From positions 52,100,771-52,164,770 of the forward strand of contig NC_066579.1 in assembly GCF_024323335.1 (NCBI RefSeq): a stretch of DNA of 64,000 bases. Direction: 5' to 3'. This document shows, one piece after another, positions 29,697 through 40,087 of the stretch. The number at the start of each line of letters is the position of its first letter. Within the stretch, counting starts at the first letter, position 1. The translations under genes were made by a program, and so were the position numbers. This DNA comes from Lathyrus oleraceus. Taxonomy: Eukaryota; Streptophyta; Magnoliopsida; Fabales; Fabaceae. Below the pieces are notes generated by a model. That model was given only the letters and a program-made list of their open reading frames with translations, was not told the origin of the DNA and ran no database searches.

Positions 29697-31311
29697 AGTA
29701 ATGGCATCTCCATCTTTGGTGTTTCCCTTTCTGCTGTCTTCTCCTCTGATGTTGTGGCATATGATGTGACATCTCAGGACTGCTCTTACTATTGCTGCAT
29801 TTAGGTTTGGCTTGAGGTTTGCAACTAGTGTAACTGCTCTCAGCCTTAGATTTATTGTACCTTATTCCAGATTTGTCTCCTGTGATTAGTCCAGTTTGGA
29901 GAATCTTGTCTAAGGAGTCAGATCCATTGTTTAACATCCTTACATACTTGGTCATCTCTTCTAGTTTTGAGTTTAAGAACATAGCTTCAGTTTTTAACTT
30001 GGAGATGGTTTCCACATGTTTTGCCTTTTCATTCTCCAGCTGTACTATCTTCTGGCTTTTAACTTGTTGACTTTCATCTAGCTTGACCTTCAGAGCCACT
30101 ACTTCTGTTTTTAATTTGGAGATGGTTTCCAATTGTTCTACCTTCTCATTCTCAAGTTGAGTTATCCCCTTCTTCTGGCTTTCAACCTGTTTACACAGCT
30201 TTACACTTTTGTGACACAACTTTCTGTAGGTAGAGGCCAACTCTTCAAAGGTCACTTCTTCATCACTTGAGTCTTCATCAGAACCCCATTTTCTTGTCAA
30301 TGCAGTCACCAGATTTGCAGCCTCCTTTGTATCACTCTCATCAGACCAGGTGGCAGCAAGACTCATCTTCTGCTTCTTGAGGTAGGTTCCACATTCAGTT
30401 CTAATGTGTCCATACCCATCACATTCATAGCACTTTACTTATTTTCCTTCTTTTGGCTTTTCATCTGACCTTGCTCTTCATCCATTGCTGATGTCAGATG
30501 AGATGTTCTTGACATTTGCCTTGGATCTTACATCCATTTTTTTTAACAATCTGTTGAACTGTCTCCCCAGCATTGCAACTTCGTTGGCCAAATCTTCATC
30601 AACATCCTGACTATTTTCCTCTTCTGTGTTTGATATGAAGGCAATTCTTTTGGTTTTCTTTTCAGAACCATCATTCAATCCCATCTCAAAGGTTTGGAGA
30701 GAACCAACCAACTCAACAACTCTCATGTTGGAGATGTCTTGAGATTCTTCTATGGCAGTCACTTTCATAGCAAATCTCTTAGGTAGTGACTTGAGTATTT
30801 TTCTTACCAATTTTTCATCTGACATCTTTTCTCCCAGGGCTCCTGAGGCATTAGCTAATTCAAGGATACTCATATGAAATTCATGGATATTCTCATCTTC
30901 TTTCATCCTCAAATTTTCAAACTTGGAGGTGAGCAGCTGTAGTCTAGACATCTTTACTCTAGATGTGCCTTTATGAGTGGTCTTGAGGATGTTCCAAGCA
31001 TCTTTAGCCACTTCATAGTTGTTTACCAACCTGAAAATATTCTTGTCAGCACCATTGAAGATGGCACTCAATGCTTTAGAATTCCCAAGGGCTAAGTCAT
31101 CCTCCTCCTTGGACCATTGTTCTTCAGGCTTCTTCTCAGTAGTGGCTTCTCCTTCTTTAGTAATTATAGGATGCACCCAGCCTGTTAGCACAGCCTTCCA
31201 AGCATTGTTATCAAGAGATTTTAGAAAGGCTACCATTCGAGGTTTCCAATAGTCATAGTTAGAACCATCCAATATTGGTGGCCTGTGAACAGATCCTCCA
31301 TCTCTCTCCAA
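29659..31311 (-). pseudogene. Gag of the outer SIRE/Maximus-type copia element
   Basis: Reading from 31311: ERDGGSVHRPPILDGSNYDYWKPRM is the typical Maximus gag start. The helical capsid-like domain spans about 270 residues to a stop at 30478. The same frame resumes after a second stop with a CCHC knuckle (CYECDGYGHIRTEC, about 30430-30389) and two similar coiled-coil blocks (QLENEKVEQLETISKLKTE and a near repeat 38 residues on). It ends at 29659 in a disrupted second zinc knuckle (RCHYC). The element's 5' UTR is absent: host pol sequence begins about 10 bases before the first gag codon. Confidence 0.8.
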
Positions 31312-31321
31312 TAGCCATAGT

Positions 31322-32250
31322 TAAATTGCAAATTCTTTCTTTCCAGTCTCATCTTGCTGACCAAGAACACAACCCATACTCTCATCAAGCACAGTCAAAT
31401 ACATGATCAACGGTCTTCCTTCAACAGGCGGAGACAAAATCGGAGGCTTAAGCAGATATTCTTTGGTACTGTTAAAAGCTTTCTGGTAGTCTTCGGTCCA
31501 ATCACAAGACTGATCTTTCCGAAGAGGCTTGAATATAGGCGCACATGTGGCAGTCATGTGGGAAATGAATCTGGATATATAATTCAAGCGGTCGAGAAAA
31601 CCTCTGACTTGCTTCTCAGTTTTGGACGCAGGCATCTCTTGTATTGCTTTGACCTTGGCAGGATCAACTTCAATACCCTTCTCGCTGACAATAAAGCCTA
31701 ACAACTTACCAGAATGAACACCAAAAGTACACTTATTGGGATTCAAGCGGAGTTTATATTTCCTAAAATGCTGGAATAGCTTCAGCAAATGCTCAACATG
31801 TTCCTCTTCATCAATTGATTTAGCAATCATGTCATCGACATATACTTCAATCTCTTTCTGCATCATATCATGAAAAAGAGTAGTCATTTCTCTTTGGTAA
31901 GTTGCACAAGCATTCTTTAAACCGAAAGGCATCACTCTATAACAGAATGTTCCCCAAGGCGTAATGAATATGGTCTTCTCCATATCTTCGGGTGCCATCT
32001 TGATCTGATTATATATGGAAAATCCATCCATACACGAAAAGACTTTGAATTTAGCAGTATTGTCTACCAACATATCAATGTGTGGTAAAGGGAAATCATC
32101 TTTTGGACTGGCTTTATTCAAATCTCTATAGTCGACACACATGTGGACTTTTCCATCTTTCTTTGGCACAGGCACAATATTGGCCACCCATTGCGTGTAC
32201 TCAGCGGTCACAAGGAAACCGGCATCAATCTTCTTCTGCACTTTCTCTTT
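31322..32250 (-). repeat. Duplicated 929-bp block of host Ogre pol (RT-RNase H) abutting the copia 5' LTR
   Basis: This block matches 635-1563 with no indel and about 16 substitutions by eye (about 1.7%). It keeps an open frame (32241-31321) through RT with VDYRDLNKA and YVDD and on into RNase H, whereas copy 635-1563 has a TAG at 1084. It includes the TCTTT that is the copia target duplication (32246-32250). It replaces the expected primer site and leader of the copia element. Confidence 0.85.
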
Positions 32251-33466
32251 TGAAATTCTGGTATCAGATATAACATGTCAAAGGTAATGTCACGACACTA
32301 ATATTTGTTAACACAAACAGGATAAAGATACATAATGGTAAAGCAAATGACACAAGCAATTGTTAACCCAGTTCGGTGCAACTCACCTACGTCTCAGGGC
32401 TACCAAGCCAGGAAGGAAATTCACTAAAATAGAATCAGTTCAAAGACTCTCCGTACACTTCAACAAGTTACAGTATTTCTCACCTAATCTCTACCCGTGC
32501 AATTTCTACCCAAGCACTCTTAGATATGAGAACCCACTCACTTCCCTACAATCACACCTGTGATCTTAAACAACAATCCCTTGAGAAAAAAAAACACTTT
32601 TTAATAACACACTCTTGATTTTACTTCACAGTTTCAATCAAGAAGACACACACTTGATCTTGCTTCACAACTTTGATCAAGTAGACACACACTTGATCTT
32701 GCTTCACAACTTTGATCAAGTAGACACACACTCTTGCTTAAAAGCTTTAGAGTGACAAATTACAACCACAAATCAGTCCAATTCAATCATAAAAAGATGA
32801 CTTGAATGGCTTACAAGTCTCACGACTAAACAGACACAAACCCTAGCTCTCTCTCTATATTTCGCTCAGTATTAGTTGTGTTGTAAAATAGGTTTTCTAA
32901 GTCCCTTTTTATAGAAGCTTTCAGCTGGCTTGGACATCTTGAAAACCCTAAATCTGTTTTGCAATTAAATCTTTTCGTAATAGCTGGTTAGATCTCCTTG
33001 GAAAATAAGTAAATCAGGTTGTAATCCATGATTGAATGAGCCTGCAAATCAGATCTTCAACCATACATAGATTTCCATTAATTGTGCAATCACAAAACAC
33101 CAGACATTCATACTGAATGTTCTGTGTACAGGATGTCATGACATTGGGTCTGACATCCTGGAAAAATCCTGCATAATTCCATAATTCCTTTTATAACTTC
33201 CAGTAGGTACACAAACATCAGATGTCATGACATCGTGTATGACATCCTGATACAATCCTGCATAATTATGTTTTTCCATTTTATCTCCAGCAGGAACACA
33301 TTATCAGAAGCTGTGGCATTGCATATGACATTCGGAAACAATCCTGCATGATTATGTTCTTGAACTCCAGCAGGAACATAGGATATCTTATGTTAAGACA
33401 TCACACATAACATCTTGTGAACTCTCTTTGTTTTGCCAAAATTGCTGCCAACACATAGAACCAACA
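32251..33466 (-). repeat. 5' LTR of the outer SIRE/Maximus-type copia element
   Basis: The LTR is 1216 bp, partner of 1564-2780 (about 5% different by eye). Minus-strand ends are TGTTGGTTC and CCAGAATTTCA. The palindrome GATGTCATGACATC is exact at 33221-33234 and has one change near 33137. TATAAAAA is at 32906-32913. The flanks are TCTTT on both sides (32246-32250, 33467-33471), which makes it look like a solo LTR until the second LTR at 1564 is considered. Confidence 0.88.
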
Positions 33467-33880
33467 TCTTTGATATTCACAACCATATCAGGATGCGTTC
33501 TTCTCAACTTATGCTTGACTGGCGGGCATTCTGGCTTCAACGACAATCTATGCTCCACAATTTCAGAATCCAAACCAGGCATGTCTTGATAGGATCAAGC
33601 AAACACATATGAATACTCTCGAAGAAGATCAATCAACCCCTTCTTGACATCTGGACACATGGGAGACCCAATCTTGACTTCCTTCACATCATCCTCGGAA
33701 CCCAAGTTGACTAACTCAATCTGCTCTTCAAACGACTAAATGGTCTTTTCATATTGCTCAAGAAGACGAGACAATTCATCACTCACTTCTTCATCACTTT
33801 CCTCCTCGGCCTCAAACACATGGAATTCAAAATTTGGAGAAGGAGAAGGATCATTGTATTCAATGGGGTTAGAAACCAAC
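33467..33880 (-). pseudogene. N-terminal pol exon of the host Ogre element
   Basis: It starts at the 3' splice site (exon base 33880) and reads NPIEYND, a Glu-rich linker (FEAEEESDEEVSDELSRLLEQ), then the RT-upstream block SYQDMPGLDSEIVEHRL and KHKLRRTHPDMVV, ending at the copia insertion. The matching linker in the 12.8 kb element is FQAEEEGDEDCELPEELTRLL. In-frame stops are near 33736 (TAG) and near 33593 (TGG to TGA). The frame continues at 1563 on the far side of the copia element. Confidence 0.8.
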
Positions 33881-34139
33881 CTGCATAATGATTTGATATT
33901 TTGATTTTAGAGAAGTGGATTTGTGACCAAATATTATGCAGATGGACAATTATATTGTTTATTTATGTTTTTTGTGATTACCATTTTTAGAATAAAGCAA
34001 AAAGTAAAAAAAAAAACATCATAGATGTGGATGAATAAAATTAATTTTATTAATGATAAATTTGAAAATGCCCAAACAATGTTCGCTTCTCCCTTAGGCA
34101 TAGGAGAAGGACTTTTTAAAAACATATAAAAGCAATTAC
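33881..34139 (-). other. Intron between gag-pro and pol of the host Ogre (259 bp)
   Basis: The intron starts GTAATT at 34139 and ends TTATGCAG at 33881 on the minus strand. The TAA stop of the gag-pro frame (34138-34136) is bases 2-4 of the intron. The junction is phase 2 and the downstream exon is in the pol frame. Size, stop-in-splice-site layout and phase match the intron at 10774-11025, although the intron bodies are not alike. Confidence 0.75.
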
Positions 34140-37100
34140 TTAGATTGATGCAAAATAACAGGAATATCAACAGCAGTCTAATTGTTGCAAGTCTTTCCAT
34201 GCGTCACAAAATTGGTGCAGTCTTCCTCTTCGTCATCCTCTAGCACAGCAACTAAGTGTTGTTTATTGCCATGAATGAACCCTCCACTACGGAAGCTAAG
34301 TTGTATATCTTCAGACCTTGCGGTTGATGAACCTCGTTGGAACCCTAAACTGGTTCTGCCTTTGTTGTCGGAGACCTCTACCACGCGTCCCCACTGATCA
34401 ACATTGCCTTATTCAACAATCTTCCTTGCATCTTTCAATAAGGACATAGCTGCCCCAACTCTCTTTTCAACAGCAATAGATAAGGCTTGGAACGAAGTTC
34501 TAACCTCATCCTAAGTTTCAACATAAGAGAAAGATGACATGTGGCTAACCAACAACGCTTTCTCCTCGCCAACGATCACAAGCTTCCCATTCTTCACAAA
34601 TTTGAGTTTCTGATGCAGAGTGGATGTAACAACTCCTGCCTCATGGATCCATGGCCTTCCCAACAAGCAATTGTAGGCCGAGTGGATATCCATTACTTGA
34701 AAAGTAATTTGAAAATCACTCAGACCTATCTTAACTGGAAGGTTCACTTCACCAATAACTATTTTGCGCGAACCATCAAAAGCTTTGACGATTACACCAC
34801 TATACCTCATAGGCGCTCCTTGATATGACAACTTTGAAAGAATTGACTTCAGCAGCACATTCAATGACGACCCGATGTCAACAAGCACATTCGACAAAGC
34901 ATCCTCTTTGCAACTCATAGAAATATGCAAAGCCAGATTATGATTTCTGCCCTCATCAGGGAGTTCTTCATCATAGAAGCTAAGATTATTGCAAGAAATG
35001 ATGTTAGCCATGATATGATCGAACTGACCCACTGTAACATCATGTTCTACAAATGCTTGTTCGAAAACTCTCTACAGTGCTTCTCTGTGCGCTTCAGAAT
35101 TCATGAGCAGAGACAACACTGATATTTTAGAGGGGGTTTGGAGCAGCTGCTCCACCACATTGAACTCACTTCTCTTGATCAAATGAAGTACCTCATCACC
35201 ATCGTTAGCCTTCAAATCACTGGATTCACCAGACTTACCCTTTGAAGTACCAACTGGATCTACAACAGGAACTTCCACCTTCTTTCCAACAACTGATTCT
35301 TCTTTATCCTTTGGGAACACCGGCCCAAGCACTCGACCACTGCGGGTCACCTTGGTAACATCAGCAATGCTCACTATAGAGCTAGTCGTAGGAAACATGA
35401 CATCTTGACCACCTTCTATCATTGTAGCATTACTGATACGACACAGCTTTATTAGATGAATACGGGACTGGGCCCGCTATAACCAACGACGATACTGATC
35501 TATTGCTGACATTGTTACTGTTGCTACTGTCGTATTGAATTACCAATCTCTTTGGCTTCTTGAAAATGGGCACTATGACATTCACATCGTCATCTACATG
35601 ACTGGATTGAACAATTTGAATCATGCCTTCATCCAGCAGTCGCTGGATGTCCCTTTTCACAACTTTGCAACCCCTTGAATTAATACTGCAAACAACACAA
35701 CCATCGTGGTCATGCTCACAATCACTCACCATACAAATGTCTTTATGCATCTGCACCAAGGATCTTCGGATCAAACGCACATCAAAAACCTTAAACTCGT
35801 CAGGATAACCATCCACCATATTCACAGAAGAGTTCCCATAGGCGGGCAATGGATTTGCTTTCACGTTCGGTGCACGGTCCTCAAAGGACACCATTCCACT
35901 CTTCATCAGCTTTTGAACCTCATACTTGAGCGGATAACAATTCTCGATATCATGTTCAGGTGCTCCTTGATGAAAAGAACAGCGGAGCTCAAGCTTGTAC
36001 CACCATGGAGGTGGTTCTAGAATTTGCGGCGGGTTCCTTGGTTGGATTAGGTTCTTGAGAACCAAAGATGGATACAACTCGGCATAAGACATAGGAATCG
36101 GGTCGAAAGAGACCTTCTTCCTCTCAAAGTTTTGTTGATGATAATTGTTGTTGGTATTGATGTTGTTATAGGTGTTTGTTCGTTGTTGCGGTTGTTGTTG
36201 TTGACGTTGTTATTGTAGAACTGGTGTTGATTGATGATTAAAAAATACTGGAATGACTGAAGATACTTGATGGTGATATTGACGGGATGGTTGATTCCTT
36301 CTAATCTGAGGCCTCCTCTGCCTCCCACTGCTTATTGCATTCGCTTCATTGTCCTTTTTCTTCCTAAAATTGTTGCCATACCTCTTACTCGACGATGCTT
36401 CTTCTTTCGATAAACGTCCTTCTCGGGCTCCTTCCTCAAGCCTCATCCCCATGTTTACCATTTTGGTAAAGTCACTGGGGGCACTAGCAATCATTCGTTC
36501 ATAATAAAATGAACTTAGAGTTTTCAGAAAGATCTTTGTCATCTCTTCTTCTTCCAAGGGAGGAGTGATCTGAGCAACCAATTCCCTTCATCTCTACGCA
36601 TACTCTTTAAATGTCTCTTTATCCTTCTGAGACATGGACCTTAGCTGGTCTCTATTAGGCGCCATGTCCACGTTGTACTTATACTGCTTGACAAAAGCCT
36701 TTCCCAAGTCATTGAAAGTGTGAATGCTTGCACTGTCTAACCCCATATACCATCTGAGCGCAGCACCAGTCATACTGTCTTGGAAGTAGTGAATTAATAG
36801 TTGATCATTATCAGTCTGAGTAGACATCTTCCGAGCATACATCACTAGATGACTGAGCGGACATGTGTTCCCTTTATACTTTTCAAAGTCAGGCACTTTG
36901 AACTTCATCGGGATCTTGACGTTGGGCACTAAACACAACTCAACAACACTCTTTCCAAACAAGTCCTTACCCCTTAGCGTCTTCAATTCCTTGCGCAGCT
37001 TAAGAAACTGATCCTTCATTTCATCCATTTTCTCGTAAACATCCGGACCCTCAGACAGTTCGAAATGATAAATGGTGTCCTCTACACGAGGTAAGGTGTG

Positions 37101-37409
37101 CACAACGGGAGGTGGCACAGGCATGACCAGGCTAGATGTCGGCATGGAAGCAAAAGTAGGTGCAAAGCCTTCAGGCATGAAGTTGGATGGCATTCCCCAC
37201 GGGAATCCGGCAGGCATAATAGGCGCAAAATGGGTGGCAGTAGCGAGCATGGTAGAGGTAGCCACCTCTGAAATAATTGTCCTTTGAGGAGGAGGAGTTG
37301 CAGGCATTGGAGAAGCTTGGTTTTGAGCAGCCAACACTGACTCTATCATGGAAGTCAGTCGGGAGATCTCGTCCTTCAGTTCTCTGTTCTCTTGCTCTAT
37401 ATGCTCCAT
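34140..37409 (-). pseudogene. gag-pro of the host Ogre element
   Basis: The probable start is 37409 (MEHIEQENRELKDEIS, a coiled coil). The gag domain is clear (HYFQDSMTGAALRWYMGL, AFVKQYKYNVDMAPNRDQL). The frame is interrupted at 36594 (TAG) and again two codons later (TGA). A Gln/Asn-rich region has frameshifts (about 36330-36050). The block RCSFHQGAPEHDIENC follows (about 35960), then IFKKPKRLVIQY, and the aspartic protease at about 34890-34640 (VLVDIGSSLN where Ogre normally has D-N/T-G, and CLLGRPWIHEAG). The C-terminal tail (CNN, then a TAG in place of Trp) runs to the TAA in the intron splice site. Confidence 0.82.
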
Positions 37410-37712
37410 AATTTTGAGATGATTGGTGCAGGTGTTGTATCGATGAGTTAGCATGGATAAAGCACAAAAGAAACACCAATGAAACATCTGGAAAAAGAGA
37501 AACCTGCTTATGCAAATGATGCATGAAATGCAATGCTTATTTATTTATTTTTGTTTTCAAGGACTTACTATATCATTTGCAAATATATATCAACAATTGC
37601 AATAATTCTTATATGACCAAAAATTTCTTTTCATTTATATAATTGGAAGGATTACACTGAGTACAACTTCAGAAACCAAATGAAAACACAAGAGAAAAGG
37701 AGACTAGTCATC

Positions 37713-39214
37713 CTAAGGATCCCTAACAACAATGCCACAAGATCTGGATGAAGGCGCGTACTTCCTTCGAATCCGACGGATCTCGATCTCAAAAAAGACT
37801 TCATCTGAGTCTCCTCGAGGACAAGCTGGTCAACAATCTTCTTCCAAGCAACGGAAGGTTGGGGCATGCTAGAGGATGAAACCTCTGGCTCTCTCTGTCT
37901 CTTTGTCACTCGGTCTACAAGTAGATCAATAAGTTCATCTTTGTCCTTAGACTACAACTACAACTCTTCATGCTTCTTGCTCAAAGCGCAGAAACGTTCT
38001 TCCCACTTATCTTTCTATTGCTTCATCTTGACGAGTGCATCTTCCAACTCCTCTACATCTTGGTTAGGGAAAGTTAATGGCTCAACCACAACCATAGACA
38101 TAGGTCTTTCACAAGGATAGGGCATCTTCAATTCCAAAGCTCTCTTCTTCACCCAAAGAGTGTAAGCTTCCAAAGCTACACAATTGCACGGACCAAGCTC
38201 GGATCTTCCTTTCCTATGCGCATTATGCCAAGCATGCACAATCTTCTGCTTCAAATGTTGAGGATCTTTACCCTCTTGAAAGAAAAGACCTTCTAACAAA
38301 GTGTTATTAGGTTTGTCTCTCAAGGGGAACCCAAGTTGACGACGAGCCAAAGCAGGGTTGTAGTTAATTCCTCCTTGTGTACCACTGAGAGGCACATTAG
38401 AGAATTCACCACAACTATCAATAATCTCCAAACTCCTCAAAGACGGATCATACCAAACTATATCATCATTAGTGAGAGACATAAGTCTCTAAGACCACCG
38501 TAGATATGTTTTGTTCTCCACAAAAGCAGGTGTCTGAGGCAAGTGCGAAATAAATCACTTGTACAGAAGAGGAATACAACAGACGATAGTTCCACCACCC
38601 TTAGAATTCCTTAGATGCAAAGAGAAATACATATCACCCAACAAAGTAGGCACGTGATTCCTAATTAAGAAAAGTCTAATGGCGTTAACATCAACAAAAC
38701 CGTCAATGTTAGGGAACAAAGCTAATCCATAGATGAGCAACACAAAGATAGCTTCAAAAGCATCCACACTACCAGCTTGAGCAAAAACAGTAGCTTCCTT
38801 GATGAGGAAATCAGATGGCAACCCAAATAATCCTCCTTTCTTCACCCAATGAGCCTCTATCTCAGACTTCTTCAAGTGAAGATCTTCAGCAATAAGATTA
38901 GATCGGGGAATCTCATCCAATCCACTGAAAGGTACTCTACTAGAAACAGGTATCCCCAAAAGATGAGAATACTCCTCCAAGGTAGGCACAAGCTGATAAT
39001 CTGGGAAAGTGAAACAACGGTAGAGAGGATCATAGAACTGCACTAACACACTCAAAAGTCCTTCAACCACATCAGCAGACAAGATGGACAAAAGCTTCCT
39101 ATGACGTTGTTTGAAGTCCAAGGGATCTAATACAAAATATGCTAACTTCCTTAACTCTTTCAAGTCGAGACATCTAAAATTGTACTTCTTAGTGTTCCTT
39201 CGTCCATAATCCAT
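37713..39214 (-). pseudogene. Ogre ORF1 (DUF7745-like / plant-mobile-domain-like protein)
   Basis: An ORF of about 500 codons sits between leader and gag, the diagnostic Ogre ORF1. The first 220 residues (MDYGRRNTKKYNFRC..., FYDPLYRCFTFPDYQLVPTL, EEYSHLLGIP) resemble the plant mobile domain family. The middle part has NYNPALARRQLGFP and GRSELGPCNCVALEAYTLWVKKRALELKMPYP, then a coiled coil and a basic tail (VTKRQREP). Breaks are TGA at 38555 (from TGG), TAG near 38490 (from CAG), further stops at 38015-37950, and a one-base loss near 37793. Its biochemical function is unknown. Confidence 0.85.
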
Positions 39215-40060
39215 GGTCTGAAAATATTTGCAAATAATACCTCAGTTCCTTGAAATTTTCGTGTGATGAATGTTATGACGCGCATGAATGCATAAATGCA
39301 ACAATCACAAATAAGGGATCACACACAAGGAAAATAAACAAAGGTCAAAGGATGAATCAAGTCATTGTCAAGATCAATCATCCATTTTGGTGGATTATGG
39401 TTTACACCTTATCAACACCCAAGTTCCATTGATATTGACAAGACTTGATTGGATCAACCAAGAATCAAGGGTTTGTTGTAAGTCACGAGCATGGAGTCTG
39501 GGTAAGAACTATCCCAAAGGAGTGAACTAAGGATAAAACCTATAGATCATGTTCTAAAAAGTTCCCATAGTCTTAATTCCATCTATCGGATATTACAGGT
39601 TAAGATGACTGACTCATCGACCCATAATATTCTCAAGAGAAACTCGTCTGAGTGTAGTATCACGTAACAACTGTTATCAAGTCTACACTTGAACAGTCTC
39701 CGCACTACGTCCTAAATAGGCCAAGTGGGGGTAAATTTTCTACGGTCCTCAGCTTCTCGGACCCAAATTAGAGATAGTAATGCCTAACCATAAATACTTA
39801 TGTGAGATTTCCAAATCCAAAAGAGTCTCCACTGAGCATATGAATCTCAAGCCAACTTGTTAAGGACTACTCCACACAAGTCGAACATGACTATACCATC
39901 CTCCTATCTTAATTTCACTCAAGTTCGGGTTAGAACTTATCTCACCACTCAAAGATCACCAAGCACAACAAGCAGATTATATCACACATACATATATACA
40001 AACATCATATATATACAAATATATACACACAAAAAGTAGGCTAAACCCACTGGAGACTAC
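39215..40060 (-). other. 5' leader of the host Ogre with conserved stem-loop
   Basis: There is no gene. The leader is homologous to 12900-13840 (shared phrases around GTCACGAGCATGGAGT and GAGTGTAGTATC). A long-range stem pairs 39365-39378 with 39429-39442 (13 of 14), enclosing TCCATTTTGGTGGA. A related structure, with arms 41899-41908 and 41959-41968, sits in the LTR. Confidence 0.6.
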
Positions 40061-40078
40061 TCCCTAACAGAGTCGCCA
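40061..40078 (-). other. Primer binding site of the host Ogre element
   Basis: The minus strand reads TGGCGACTCTGTTAGGGA, nine bases from the LTR end (ACCGCTACA). It matches the site at 13843-13860 at 16 of 18 positions. The spacing is longer than the two bases in the 12.8 kb element. Confidence 0.7.
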
Positions 40079-40087
40079 CTTAATTTA

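Larger units (their letters stand above)
1564..33466 (-). mobile_element. SIRE/Maximus-type Ty1/copia element, internally deleted, carrying two nested insertions
   Basis: It is bounded by LTRs 1564-2780 (3' LTR) and 32251-33466 (5' LTR). The outer five bases are TCTTT at both 1559-1563 and 33467-33471, and removing the element restores the host pol frame. In minus-strand order it holds gag, protease, a remnant of RNase H, an env-like ORF, a 3' UTR and a polypurine tract. Integrase and most of RT are missing. The 5' UTR and primer site are replaced by host pol sequence (31322-32250). It was later hit by the elements at 2881-15669 and 18869-28952. Confidence 0.85.

Noticed and set aside
32251..33466. 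Solo LTR interpretation, since TCTTT flanks it on both sides
   Set aside because: A second LTR of the same family with matching TCTTT at 1559-1563, a polypurine tract and internal copia sequence shows it is the 5' LTR of a full element with a copied flank.
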